15,796 nucleotides of DNA, taken from positions 1 to 15,796 of the forward strand of contig NZ_CAMLJP010000129.1 of NCBI RefSeq assembly GCF_946480385.1, written 5' to 3'. The notes below the pieces were generated by a model. That model saw only the letters and a program-made list of their open reading frames with translations. It searched no databases and had not been told where the DNA came from. Numbering within the stretch: position 1 is the stretch's first letter; each line of letters starts with the position of its first letter. The DNA comes from an uncultured Azospirillum sp. GTDB lineage: Bacteria > Pseudomonadota > Alphaproteobacteria > Azospirillales > Azospirillaceae. This document shows, in pieces, positions 1-6,494 of the stretch. Made by a program: the position numbers and the translations under genes.

Positions 1-53
1 CCCTCACCCTCCCCACTTCGTGGGTCCCCTCCCTCTCCCGGGGCGGGAGAGGG
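1..53. repeat. REP-like palindromic element (two hairpins)
   Basis: Two hairpins lie side by side: a small one at 12-24 (CCCAC-TTC-GTGGG) and a perfect 10-bp stem at 31-53 (arms CCCTCTCCCG and CGGGAGAGGG, 3-nt loop). The same 23-bp core occurs at 3240-3262, 7299-7321 and 7506-7528, so it is a dispersed element and not a one-off terminator. The leading CCCTCACCCT is also shared with the copy at 7471-7528. It lies just beyond the stop codon of the minus-strand beta-helix gene and has no T-tract on that side, so it may protect the 3' end of the mRNA more than terminate it. The window starts inside or at the edge of the element. Confidence 0.8.
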
Positions 54-86
54 CATTTATCGCCGCCCTGGTCGGGGAGGAGTGGA

Positions 87-2333
87 TCAGGCCAGCAGCC
101 CGATGTCGTGGGTGGGGATGTGGTCGAAGCCATGGGCGTAGACCGGCGAGGTCGACGACAGGCTGAAGTCGTCCGCACCCGGATTGACGAAGCCCGGGTT
201 CAGCATCATCGAGCCCTTGTCGTAGCCGGCGGCCTGCCAGTTCGACAGGGTGCCCCAGGCGCCGCTCGACATCACCTGCGGCCAGGCGTCGAACTCCTTC
301 TCGGCGGTGTTCAGGCTGCTGTAGAAGTTGTCGTGGAGGTTGCCGACGTTGGCCGGGCCATAGATATGGACGGCGGTGCCCTCGCGGACGTCGATGACGT
401 TGCCGGAGATGTCGTTGCCGGTCATGGCGTGGCCCTTCCAGCCGCTCCAGGCCACCGGCTGCTGCAGGCCGATCTGGGCGCCGCTGTTGCCGGCGATCAC
501 GTTCTCGGTGACCGTGTTGTTCCAGCCGCCATGCAGGAAGACGCCGCCGATGTTGTCGTGGACGACGTTGCCCTTCACCGTGGTGCCGCTGGTCCAGTCG
601 TCGAGATAGATGCCCCAGCTCGCCACCTGACCCGTCGGGTTGGTCGCGGTGGTGCCGGACACGTCGTTGTTGACGACGGTGTGGTTGGCCAGATCCTGCT
701 GGCGGTTGATCAGGTAGATGCCGCCGCCGTCGTTCGATTCCAGGTTGGCGTTGATCACCTTGTTGTAGGAGATGGTCACCCGATAGGAGGCGTCGCTGCC
801 GTCGGTCTGGACCGAGCCGACCGCGATGGCCTTCTCCGGCGAGTTTTCGATCTGGTTGTGGGTGACCTTGACGTCGGAGCTGCCGTTGACCCAGATGCCG
901 GCGTCGCCGCGGTCGGCGGCGTTCGGGTGCCGGATCAGGTTGTCGGAGACCAGCGTGGCGTTGGAGCCGGCCTTGACGAAGATCGACTCGGCGCCGGTGT
1001 TGTCGAACTGGTTGCCGGTGACCTTGCTGTTGGCGCTGTTCTGCACCGTGATGCCGTAGCCGCCGCCCTTCACGACATTGTTGGCGAAGGTCAGGCCGGC
1101 GGCGTTGTCGGCGAAGACGTAATGGCCGCTGGTGACGCCGTCGGCGAAGCTCAGCCCTTCGATGGTGACGTTCTTGGCGCCGCCGAGGCCGAAGGACACC
1201 GACGCCGCCGAGCTGCCGTGAATCACCGCCTTCTCGTTGCCGTAGCCGGCGAAGGTGACGCCGGAGTCCTGGCTGTTCAGCCACACCCCGTTCTGATGGT
1301 AATCGCCGCCGCGGATGTAGGTGGTGTCGATGTTCGGGTCGGCGCGCATCGCCGTCTGGGCCTTGGCGAGGCTGGCGAAGGGACCGTCGGTGCCGGCGGC
1401 GTTGGGGGCGGCCAGCTTGCCCGACCAGCTGTCGTTGCCGTTGGTGGCGACGTAGAAGGCCGGGCCGGTCGGCGTCGGATTGGTGGGCGTCGGCGCGGTC
1501 GGCGTCGTCGGCGTCGGGGTGGTCGTGGTGCCGGCCGGGAAATCGGAGGCCGGGGCGTTCAGCACCAGCGTGCCGTTCCACCACATCCCCTTCTGGCCGG
1601 CGATCACGTCCTTGCCGTCGAGCGCGCCCTTGTCATAGGTGACGGCGCTGCTGGTGGAGGCGTAGCTGTGGCCGTTGATGGAGATGCTGTTGACGGTCAG
1701 GCTGCGGTCCTGGCCGTTGATCATGGCATCGTTGTCGTACTGGACCTGCACCTTGTGCGCGACATGGTCGGCGGCATCGGTGGTGAAGGTGAAGTTCTTG
1801 GCGGTGGTGCCGGCGGTGCCCTCGCCGATCTGCTTGCCGTCGACCAGCACCTTGAAGTGGGCGTTGACGCCGCCCGCCGCGGTGCCCGAGGCGTTCACGA
1901 CGATGGTGTCCTTGCCCGACGCAGGCGTCGCGGTGACGGCCGCGGGGAAATAGCTCTTGTCGGCGTTCACCACCAGCGTGCCGTTCCACCACATGTTCGA
2001 CTGGCCGGCGGCGACGTCGCGGCCGTCAAGCGCGCCCTTGTCGTAGCTGACGATGCCGGCGGTCGGCGCGATCGTCTTGCCGCCGATGCTGATGCTGTTG
2101 ACGGTCAGGCTGCGGTCCTGGCCGTTGATGACGGCATCGTTGTCGTACCGGATCTGCACCTTGTGCGCGGTGTCGGCGGTCAGCACGGGCGTGAAGACGA
2201 AATCCTTCGCCGTCGTGCCGGCGGTGCCCTCACCCACCTTCTGGCCGTCGACCAGCAGGGTGAAATGGGCGTTCACGCCGGCGGCGGCCTTGCCCAGGGC
2301 GTTCACGACGATCTTGGTGGAGGTGGTGGCCAT
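87..2333 (-). CDS. Modular protein: two CBM60-like domains plus right-handed beta-helix (pectate-lyase-like fold)
   Basis: 748 aa from the ATG at 2333. Residues ~7-130 and ~143-266 are two copies of a CBM60-like, Ca-dependent carbohydrate-binding domain (pattern YDNDA..NGQDRSLTVNSI, closing with MWWNGTL). A Pro/Thr linker (~268-291) follows. From ~293 to the end comes a right-handed parallel beta-helix opening with FYVATNGNDSWSG and full of Asn/Gly/Val turns (for example NVTIEGLSF, GITVQNSANSKVTGNQF), the fold of pectate lyases, related polysaccharide lyases and some glycosidases. I cannot name the substrate or catalytic residues. There is no N-terminal signal peptide and no RTX nonapeptides, so export is unexplained. 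Start choice: MATTSTKIVV aligns with MSTTTAPSKIVV of the cellulase at 11034, and GAGGA lies 10 nt upstream. An in-frame ATG at 2369 (AGGGGG upstream) would add 12 residues and cannot be excluded. Probably a secreted plant-polysaccharide-binding or cleaving protein. Confidence 0.8.
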   Translation of the reverse strand: MATTSTKIVVNALGKAAAGVNAHFTLLVDGQKVGEGTAGTTAKDFVFTPVLTADTAHKVQIRYDNDAVINGQDRSLTVNSISIGGKTIAPTAGIVSYDKGALDGRDVAAGQSNMWWNGTLVVNADKSYFPAAVTATPASGKDTIVVNASGTAAGGVNAHFKVLVDGKQIGEGTAGTTAKNFTFTTDAADHVAHKVQVQYDNDAMINGQDRSLTVNSISINGHSYASTSSAVTYDKGALDGKDVIAGQKGMWWNGTLVLNAPASDFPAGTTTTPTPTTPTAPTPTNPTPTGPAFYVATNGNDSWSGKLAAPNAAGTDGPFASLAKAQTAMRADPNIDTTYIRGGDYHQNGVWLNSQDSGVTFAGYGNEKAVIHGSSAASVSFGLGGAKNVTIEGLSFADGVTSGHYVFADNAAGLTFANNVVKGGGYGITVQNSANSKVTGNQFDNTGAESIFVKAGSNATLVSDNLIRHPNAADRGDAGIWVNGSSDVKVTHNQIENSPEKAIAVGSVQTDGSDASYRVTISYNKVINANLESNDGGGIYLINRQQDLANHTVVNNDVSGTTATNPTGQVASWGIYLDDWTSGTTVKGNVVHDNIGGVFLHGGWNNTVTENVIAGNSGAQIGLQQPVAWSGWKGHAMTGNDISGNVIDVREGTAVHIYGPANVGNLHDNFYSSLNTAEKEFDAWPQVMSSGAWGTLSNWQAAGYDKGSMMLNPGFVNPGADDFSLSSTSPVYAHGFDHIPTHDIGLLA
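1536..2315 (-). repeat. Tandem 408-bp domain duplication inside the beta-helix gene
   Basis: The two CBM60-like domains are encoded by tandem units offset by exactly 408 bp (136 codons). On the plus strand the stretch starting CTGTTGACGGTCAGGCTGCG recurs at 1687 and 2095, and GTGCCGTTCCACCACAT recurs near 1569 and 1977. Near-identity at the DNA level, not only in protein, points to a fairly recent duplication or to gene conversion. The second unit is the one closer to the Pro/Thr linker. Confidence 0.85.
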
Positions 2334-2741
2334 CGGTTCGGTGTCCTCGCCTGATGTGCCCCAGGGCATGCTTGTGCCCCCTGGGGTCTGATGTCCGTTT
2401 TGGGCCTGAACCCGGATGCCGGCGGAGGATGGCGAGGACCGGCGGGATCTTTGTGTGATGTTTTCGCTTAAAAGCGCCGAATCTGCGACAAATTGTGGCT
2501 ACTCCGGCCGTGGACCGATTCGTACGGTTGTCGTGATTGCAGTGCAGCATTTCCGCAACAGCGAGCCGTGCGAAAATTGCGGCTTTCCCCTATTGCTGCA
2601 GGAAGCCGTTGAACGAAAGGTGCTTTTCCCGGATTGTTTGGAATAGCCACAACTGTCTACCGCCAGCATGAGACGCGGTGACCGCGAGGCTCCGGCCCCC
2701 CATATGTCCGGACGCCAAGCGGAACGAGGATTGACCGAGAG
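2334..2741. promoter_or_regulatory. Divergent intergenic region between beta-helix gene and thioesterase gene
   Basis: This 408-bp stretch has no convincing gene; its short ORFs lack family features. It is less GC-rich than its surroundings and must hold the promoters for both flanking genes. Visible structure: CGCTT-AA-AAGCG at 2465-2476; a near-palindrome GCGACAAATTGTGGC at 2485-2499; and a 13-bp inverted repeat (TTGTGGCTACTCC at 2493-2505 against GGAATAGCCACAA at 2640-2652, 12 of 13 matching) enclosing about 134 bp. I saw no clear sigma70 or sigma54 consensus. The repeats could be operators for one regulator acting on both genes, but that is inference. Confidence 0.4.
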
Positions 2742-3227
2742 ATGCACGAGTACAGCGAGCGGCCGCGCCGCGCCGACGATCACCCCAGCCACCGGCCGTT
2801 GCCGCCGGGCTGTTTCCGGATGCAGCGGCCCATTCGCTTTTCCCACTGCGACCCGGCCGGGATCGTCTATTTCCCGGTCTATTTCGACATGTTCAACGGT
2901 GCGGTGGAGGACTGGTTCACCCAGGGGCTGGACATCGACTATGCGACGATGATCCTGCAGCGGCGGCTGGGTCTGCCGATCGTGCATGCCGAATGCGATT
3001 TCGTGATCCCCAGCCGCATGGGCGACACGCTGACGCTCGGCGTCCTGCTGGAACGGCTGGGCCGCAGCTCGTTGCAGCTGCGCATCACCGGCGAGCATGA
3101 GGGGCAGGTCCGGCTGTCGGGCAGCCTGACGCTGGTCACCACCTCGCTGGACGATTTCGCCGCCGTGCCGATCCCCGACGACATCCGCGCCGCCATGCAG
3201 CGCTATCAGGCGGGTTGCGACGCGTAA
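2742..3227 (+). CDS. Hotdog-fold acyl-CoA thioesterase (4-hydroxybenzoyl-CoA thioesterase / YbgC type)
   Basis: 161 aa. After a variable ~26-residue N-terminus the sequence enters a 4HBT-type hotdog domain: IRFSHCDPAGIVYFPVYFDMFNGAVEDWF (residues ~30-58) holds the Asp-x-Ala-Gly-Ile-Val-Tyr-Phe motif whose Asp is the catalytic residue in this family, followed by the long hotdog helix with its conserved Glu. The rest (ECDFVIPSRMGDTL, then beta strands to LTLVTT) fits one complete domain. Predicted role: cytosolic hydrolysis of an acyl- or aroyl-CoA thioester; the substrate cannot be read. GAGAG just before the ATG and AGG about 13 nt upstream give a weak ribosome site. ATG at 2820 (MQRPIRF) would fit the domain boundary equally well and remove the odd His/Pro-rich leader. 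The gene is followed by a hairpin terminator, so it is probably a single-gene unit. Confidence 0.82.
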   Translation: MHEYSERPRRADDHPSHRPLPPGCFRMQRPIRFSHCDPAGIVYFPVYFDMFNGAVEDWFTQGLDIDYATMILQRRLGLPIVHAECDFVIPSRMGDTLTLGVLLERLGRSSLQLRITGEHEGQVRLSGSLTLVTTSLDDFAAVPIPDDIRAAMQRYQAGCDA

Positions 3228-3239
3228 GGGGCCTATTTC

Positions 3240-3262
3240 CCCTCTCCCGCCCCGGGAGAGGG
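3240..3262 (+). terminator. REP-core hairpin followed by T-run, terminator-like
   Basis: A perfect 10-bp stem (CCCTCTCCCG / CGGGAGAGGG, loop CCC) sits 12 nt after the thioesterase stop codon and is followed by CCTTTTTG. The hairpin is the same 23-bp core as in the REP-like elements elsewhere in the window, but here it stands alone and carries a T-tract, which suggests it has been recruited as an intrinsic terminator between the thioesterase and Lrp genes. Confidence 0.65.
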
Positions 3263-3299
3263 CCTTTTTGCGCGCCCTGCCCTGCTGCGACGGACCTCC

Positions 3300-3725
3300 A
3301 TGGATGACATCGACCGCCGGCTGATCGATCTGTTGACGGTGAACGCGCGCACCAGCACGGCGGCGCTCGGCCGTGCGCTGGGGCTGTCGCGGTCCACCGT
3401 GCAGGACCGCATCGCCCGGCTGGAGCGGCAGGGGGTGATCGCCGGCTATACCGTGAAGCTGGGCGACCCGGCGCCGCGCCGGGGCGTGTCGGCGCTGGTG
3501 ATGATCAGCGTGAACGCCCGGCTGGCCGACCGCGCCGTCCATGCCCTGCGCAAGATGCCGGAGGTGATCCGGCTGCACAGCATCAGCGGGCAGTATGATC
3601 TCTGCGCCACCGTCGGCACCGAGACGCATGACGCGATGGACGCCGCGCTGGACAGCATCGGCCGCCTGCCCGGTGTGGAGCGGACGATGTCGTCCATCGT
3701 GCTGTCGACCAAGATGGAACGGTAG
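3300..3725 (+). CDS. Lrp/AsnC family transcriptional regulator
   Basis: 141 aa, close to the usual ~150. The N-terminal winged helix-turn-helix is textbook: DDIDRRLIDLLTVNARTSTAALGRALGLSRSTVQDRIARLERQGVIAGYTV (residues ~2-53). The C-terminal RAM/AsnC ligand-binding domain follows (~65-138) with the diagnostic stretch IRLHSISGQYDLCATVGTET and a closing VERTMSSIVLSTKMER. Members bind DNA as multimers and respond to amino acids; the ligand and targets are not visible here. The ATG at 3300 has GGA 6 nt upstream. The gene is separated from the thioesterase by a terminator-like hairpin and faces pyk tail to tail. It could regulate the thioesterase or a distant gene. Confidence 0.92.
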   Translation: MDDIDRRLIDLLTVNARTSTAALGRALGLSRSTVQDRIARLERQGVIAGYTVKLGDPAPRRGVSALVMISVNARLADRAVHALRKMPEVIRLHSISGQYDLCATVGTETHDAMDAALDSIGRLPGVERTMSSIVLSTKMER

Positions 3726-3731
3726 GAGAAG

Positions 3732-3755
3732 CCCCCGTCCGGTAAGGAACGGGGG
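3732..3755. terminator. Hairpin between convergent Lrp-type gene and pyk
   Basis: CCCCCGT (3732-3738) pairs with ACGGGGG (3749-3755), extended by CC/GG around a single bulged A, with loop GGTAA. It lies in the 40-nt gap between two convergent genes, so it could serve both strands. No long T-tract follows on either side, only TGTCCTGTCCTT on the plus strand. Confidence 0.55.
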
Positions 3756-3765
3756 TGTCCTGTCC

Positions 3766-5190
3766 TTACGCCTTCCCGTCCATGTGGATGACGCGCAGGT
3801 TGTTGGTGGTGCCGGCCTGGGCGAAGGGGATGCCGGCGACGACGACCATGGTGCCGGTCTTGCCGGCGAACTCCTCCGCCCGCGCGGTGGAGATGGAGCG
3901 GTCGACCATTTCCTCGTAGGTGCGGATGTCGTCGGACAGCACGCTGTGGGCGCCCCACAGCAGGCAGAGCCGGCGCGACACCGCCCGGTCCGGGGTGATC
4001 GCCAGGATCGGCACTTCCGGCCGCTTGCGGGCGATGCGCGCCGCGGTGGTGCCGCTGGAGGTGAAGGCGACGATGGCCGAGGAATGCAGGCTGTTGGCCA
4101 GATCGGCGGCGGCGGCGGCCACGGCGTGGGGCGGGCTGTGCTCCTCCCCCGGATGGGTCGCCTGGATCAGCGAGTGATAGAGCTTGTGCTGCTCGGTGGA
4201 GCGGATGATGCGGTCCATCATGGTGACCGCCTCGATCGGATACTGGCCCGACGCCGATTCGGCCGACAGCATCACCGCGTCGGCGCCGTCATAGATGGCG
4301 GTCGCCACGTCCGACGCCTCGGCCCGCGTCGGGGTCGGGGCGGAAACCATCGAATCGAGCATCTGGGTGGCGACGATCACCGGCTTCACCGCCAGACGGC
4401 AGGCGCGCACCAGCTCCTTCTGGCGGCCGGGGACGTCCTCGTGCGGGATTTCGACGCCGAGGTCGCCGCGCGCCACCATCACCGCGTCGGACAGGCGGAT
4501 GATGTCGTCGATCTTCTCCAGCGCCTGCGGCTTCTCGATCTTCGCCATGATGCCGGCGCGGTCGCCGATCAGGCCGCGGCCTTCCAGGATGTCGCCCGGC
4601 TTCTGCACGAAGGACATGGCGACCCAGTCGACGCCCAGCTCCAGCCCGAAGGCGAGGTCGGCGCGATCCTTCTCGGTCAGCGGCGACAGGTCCAGGATGG
4701 TGCCCGGCAGGTTGACGCCCTTGCGGTTGGAGATGGTGCCGCCGACGACGACGCGGGCCTCGATCCAGTCGTCGCCCAGCTCGGTCACCTCGACGCGGAC
4801 GCGGCCGTCGTCGATCAGCAGATGATGGCCCGGCATGATGGCGGCGAAGATTTCCGGGTGCGGCAGCGGGATGGAGCGCTTGTCGCCCTCGCTGCCCTGC
4901 AGGACGAAGCGGATCTGCTCACCGGTGGCGACGGTGATCTTGCCGTCGCGGATGGTGCCGACGCGGATCTTCGGACCCTGGAGATCCTGAAGGATGCCGA
5001 TGGGGCGGCCGACCTCCGCCTCCAGCTCGCGGATGGCGCGGTGGACCTTGGCGTGGTCGTCGTGGGTGCCGTGGCTGAAGTTCAGCCGGAAGGTGTCGAC
5101 GCCGGCCAGGAACAGGGTTTTCAGCATCTCGGGCGAGTTGCTGGCCGGTCCGACGGTGGCGACGATCTTGGCGCGGCGATGACGGCGCAT
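3766..5190 (-). CDS. pyk: Pyruvate kinase
   Basis: 474 aa, the usual bacterial length. It converts phosphoenolpyruvate and ADP to pyruvate and ATP, the last step of glycolysis/Entner-Doudoroff, in the cytosol. Visible: N-terminal AKIVATVGPASNS; PEP/nucleotide site RLNFSHG (residues 35-41); B domain ~72-170; catalytic Lys217 in GIMAKIEKPQAL; Mg-binding Glu219 and Asp243 (VARGDLGVEI); TQMLDSM and EASDVATAIYDGADAVMLSAESA of the A domain; then a full C-terminal domain. The loop QGPKIRVG carries Lys where K+-dependent enzymes have Glu (KGPEIR), so by known family rules this should be a K+-independent pyruvate kinase. Start: ATG 5190 (MRRHRRAKIVATVG) with GGA 5 nt upstream; the longer frame to 5343 adds 51 residues with no homology. 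It is 204 nt downstream of the rpiR-type gene on the same strand, so probably has its own promoter. Confidence 0.97.
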   Translation of the reverse strand: MRRHRRAKIVATVGPASNSPEMLKTLFLAGVDTFRLNFSHGTHDDHAKVHRAIRELEAEVGRPIGILQDLQGPKIRVGTIRDGKITVATGEQIRFVLQGSEGDKRSIPLPHPEIFAAIMPGHHLLIDDGRVRVEVTELGDDWIEARVVVGGTISNRKGVNLPGTILDLSPLTEKDRADLAFGLELGVDWVAMSFVQKPGDILEGRGLIGDRAGIMAKIEKPQALEKIDDIIRLSDAVMVARGDLGVEIPHEDVPGRQKELVRACRLAVKPVIVATQMLDSMVSAPTPTRAEASDVATAIYDGADAVMLSAESASGQYPIEAVTMMDRIIRSTEQHKLYHSLIQATHPGEEHSPPHAVAAAAADLANSLHSSAIVAFTSSGTTAARIARKRPEVPILAITPDRAVSRRLCLLWGAHSVLSDDIRTYEEMVDRSISTARAEEFAGKTGTMVVVAGIPFAQAGTTNNLRVIHMDGKA

Positions 5191-5365
5191 ATGGTTCCGG
5201 CCGCGGGGGCCGTCCTCTCTTGGCTGGGCCGTCCGGTGCGCCGATGGGACGGCGGCCACCTTGGAGGGACGGCGGGGTGACTGATCAGCAATGCAACGGC
5301 CGGAGCGGGCAACCGGTTGGGGGTGCCCGTCGACTGTTCGCATGCCTGAACAAGGTGTCGCTATC

Positions 5366-5386
5366 GCCGCCGGAAAGCAAGGCGGC
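5366..5386 (-). terminator. Possible weak terminator after the RpiR-type gene
   Basis: A perfect 6-bp inverted repeat (GCCGCC at 5366-5371, GGCGGC at 5381-5386, 9-nt loop) starts 8 nt beyond the stop codon of the RpiR-type gene. There is no T-tract, so termination would have to be Rho-dependent or partial. The remaining 5191-5365 has no gene and presumably carries the pyk promoter, but I see no clear consensus there. Confidence 0.3.
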
Positions 5387-5394
5387 AGGCGGGG

Positions 5395-6285
5395 TTAGAG
5401 TTCCCCCAACTGCTCGTGCAGGTCCTCGATGGCGCGGATGCGGGCGCGGCCGGCGGGTCCGGTCAGGGGGATCAGTTCGGCTGCGAGCGCGTGGATCACC
5501 GCCAGGGCGGCGACATGGGTGTCGAGCGCCGCCAGGCTGCGCGTCTCGCAGCGGAAGGTCAGCGGCGGCGGCGGGGCCTCCAGGGCGGAGTGGCTGTCGG
5601 CGATCAGGATGCTGGGAATCGCGCGCTCCCGCACCGTTTGCAGCAGGCGGACGATGGCCGGCGGGCGGCGGCGGATGCCGACCAGGAACAGCAGGTCGCC
5701 GGGGCCGAGATCGGCGAGGGTTTCCGCCATCGTCTCGCCGGATGCCGCCAGCTGGTGCACCTCGCCGCGGACCTGGATGAATTGCCAGCGGGCATAGCCG
5801 GCCAGGAAGGCGCTGTTGCGGGCGCCGCAGACCCAGATCCGCCTTGCGTCGGCAAGCGCGTGGGCGGCCTGGGCCAACAGGGCCGGGTCGGTCTGGCGGG
5901 CGGTGGCGGCGAGCGCCTCGGCGCTGCGCTGGAAATGCGCCTCCAAGGGCGCGGGATCGGCGTCCGAGATTGAGGCCGGGCCGCCGGGGGGCAGCAGGAA
6001 CAGGGGCGAGCCCCAGTCGCCACCGCGCCGGGCGGCCAGACGCGCCTCCTCGAAGCCGGCATAGCCGAGGCGGCGGACCAGACGCGATACCGTCATCTTC
6101 GACACCCCGGCCCGGCCCGCCAGCTCGGTCGCCGAATAGCCCGACAGCTCGCCCGGACAGGCCAGGATCACGTCGGCAAGCTGCCGCTCCAGCGGGCTGA
6201 GGTCGCCGTAGCGCTCGCGGATGCGCGCGGTCAGGGACGGCTCGGCGCCGTCGCTCGGGGGGCTGGATGGGTTTGCCTGTTTCAT
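5395..6285 (-). CDS. MurR/RpiR family transcriptional regulator (HTH + SIS domain)
   Basis: 296 aa. The N-terminal HTH of the RpiR family spans ~17-92 (SLTARIRERYGDLSPLERQLADVIL...YSATELAGRAGVSKMTVSRLVRRLGYAGFEEARLAAR). The SIS domain spans ~135-265 (RRIWVCGARNSAFLAGYARWQF; GDLLFLVGIRRRPPAIVRLL). In SIS domains that bind sugar phosphates the second motif is usually Ser/Thr-rich (SxSGxT); here it is GIRRRPP, so the effector may not be a phosphosugar. It is divergent from an amino-acid ABC importer with a perfect palindrome between them, so it most likely controls that cassette. Start: ATG 6285 has GAGG 10 nt upstream; ATG 6312 and GTG 6318 are in frame but lack a ribosome site. Confidence 0.9.
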   Translation of the reverse strand: MKQANPSSPPSDGAEPSLTARIRERYGDLSPLERQLADVILACPGELSGYSATELAGRAGVSKMTVSRLVRRLGYAGFEEARLAARRGGDWGSPLFLLPPGGPASISDADPAPLEAHFQRSAEALAATARQTDPALLAQAAHALADARRIWVCGARNSAFLAGYARWQFIQVRGEVHQLAASGETMAETLADLGPGDLLFLVGIRRRPPAIVRLLQTVRERAIPSILIADSHSALEAPPPPLTFRCETRSLAALDTHVAALAVIHALAAELIPLTGPAGRARIRAIEDLHEQLGEL

Positions 6286-6351
6286 AGGCTGATCGCCTCG
6301 CGGTTCGGGCATATGCACAAAAAATCAGCTTCCGGAGTGCGGCTCATGCGG

Positions 6352-6367
6352 CGTTACAAATGTAACG
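6352..6367. promoter_or_regulatory. Perfect palindromic operator candidate
   Basis: CGTTACAAATGTAACG: 7-bp arms CGTTACA and TGTAACG around AA. It lies 66 nt upstream of the RpiR-type start and just before a -35-like TTGACC (6371) reading towards the importer. A related half-site, AGTAACATTT, lies at 6391-6400. Spacing and symmetry fit a dimeric regulator; the divergent RpiR-type protein is the natural candidate. Known RpiR-family operators are of this kind (short arms, AT-rich centre). Confidence 0.6.
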
Positions 6368-6370
6368 AGC

Positions 6371-6398
6371 TTGACCGTTGCTGGGATAGTAGTAACAT
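6371..6398 (+). promoter_or_regulatory. Sigma70-like promoter candidate for the ABC importer
   Basis: TTGACC (6371-6376), 16-nt spacer, TAACAT (6393-6398). The -35 matches 5 of 6 consensus bases and the -10 matches 4 of 6. The palindrome at 6352-6367 abuts its upstream side, so a bound regulator could block or activate it. It leaves a leader of roughly 90 nt before the binding-protein start. Confidence 0.4.
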
Positions 6399-6438
6399 TT
6401 CCATGCTTTGGCTCACCTCGGATTTCATATGGCGAAAG

Positions 6439-6454
6439 TGGCACGCCGATTGAA
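6439..6454 (+). promoter_or_regulatory. Sigma54-like (-24/-12) promoter candidate
   Basis: TGGCACGCCGATTGA fits the RpoN consensus TGGCAC-N5-TTGC with one mismatch (final A for C), and the G after TGGCAC also agrees. It lies 41 nt upstream of the binding-protein ATG, a sensible distance. RpoN control is common for amino-acid importers of nitrogen-fixing alphaproteobacteria. I found no obvious NtrC enhancer nearby. Confidence 0.45.
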
Positions 6455-6494
6455 AAGGAGGGGGCATCGTCCTTCGCTCTGGAGATCAGATGCC

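Noticed and set aside
4..1584. Long minus-strand open frame (526 codons) overlapping the beta-helix gene
   Set aside because: Arg/Gln/His-rich translation typical of a GC-rich shadow frame; the overlapping frame 87-2333 has real domains.
108..2354. 748-codon open frame antisense to the beta-helix gene
   Set aside because: Translation is dominated by Val/Asp/Gly/Ala with no family features; it is the codon-complement shadow of a high-GC gene.
2416..2650. Small ORFs on both strands in the divergent gap upstream of the thioesterase gene
   Set aside because: No ribosome sites or conserved motifs; they overlap each other and the probable promoter area.
3595..5280. 561-codon open frame antisense to pyk
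   Set aside because: Low-complexity Gly/Asp/Ala-rich shadow; pyk on the other strand is complete and unambiguous.
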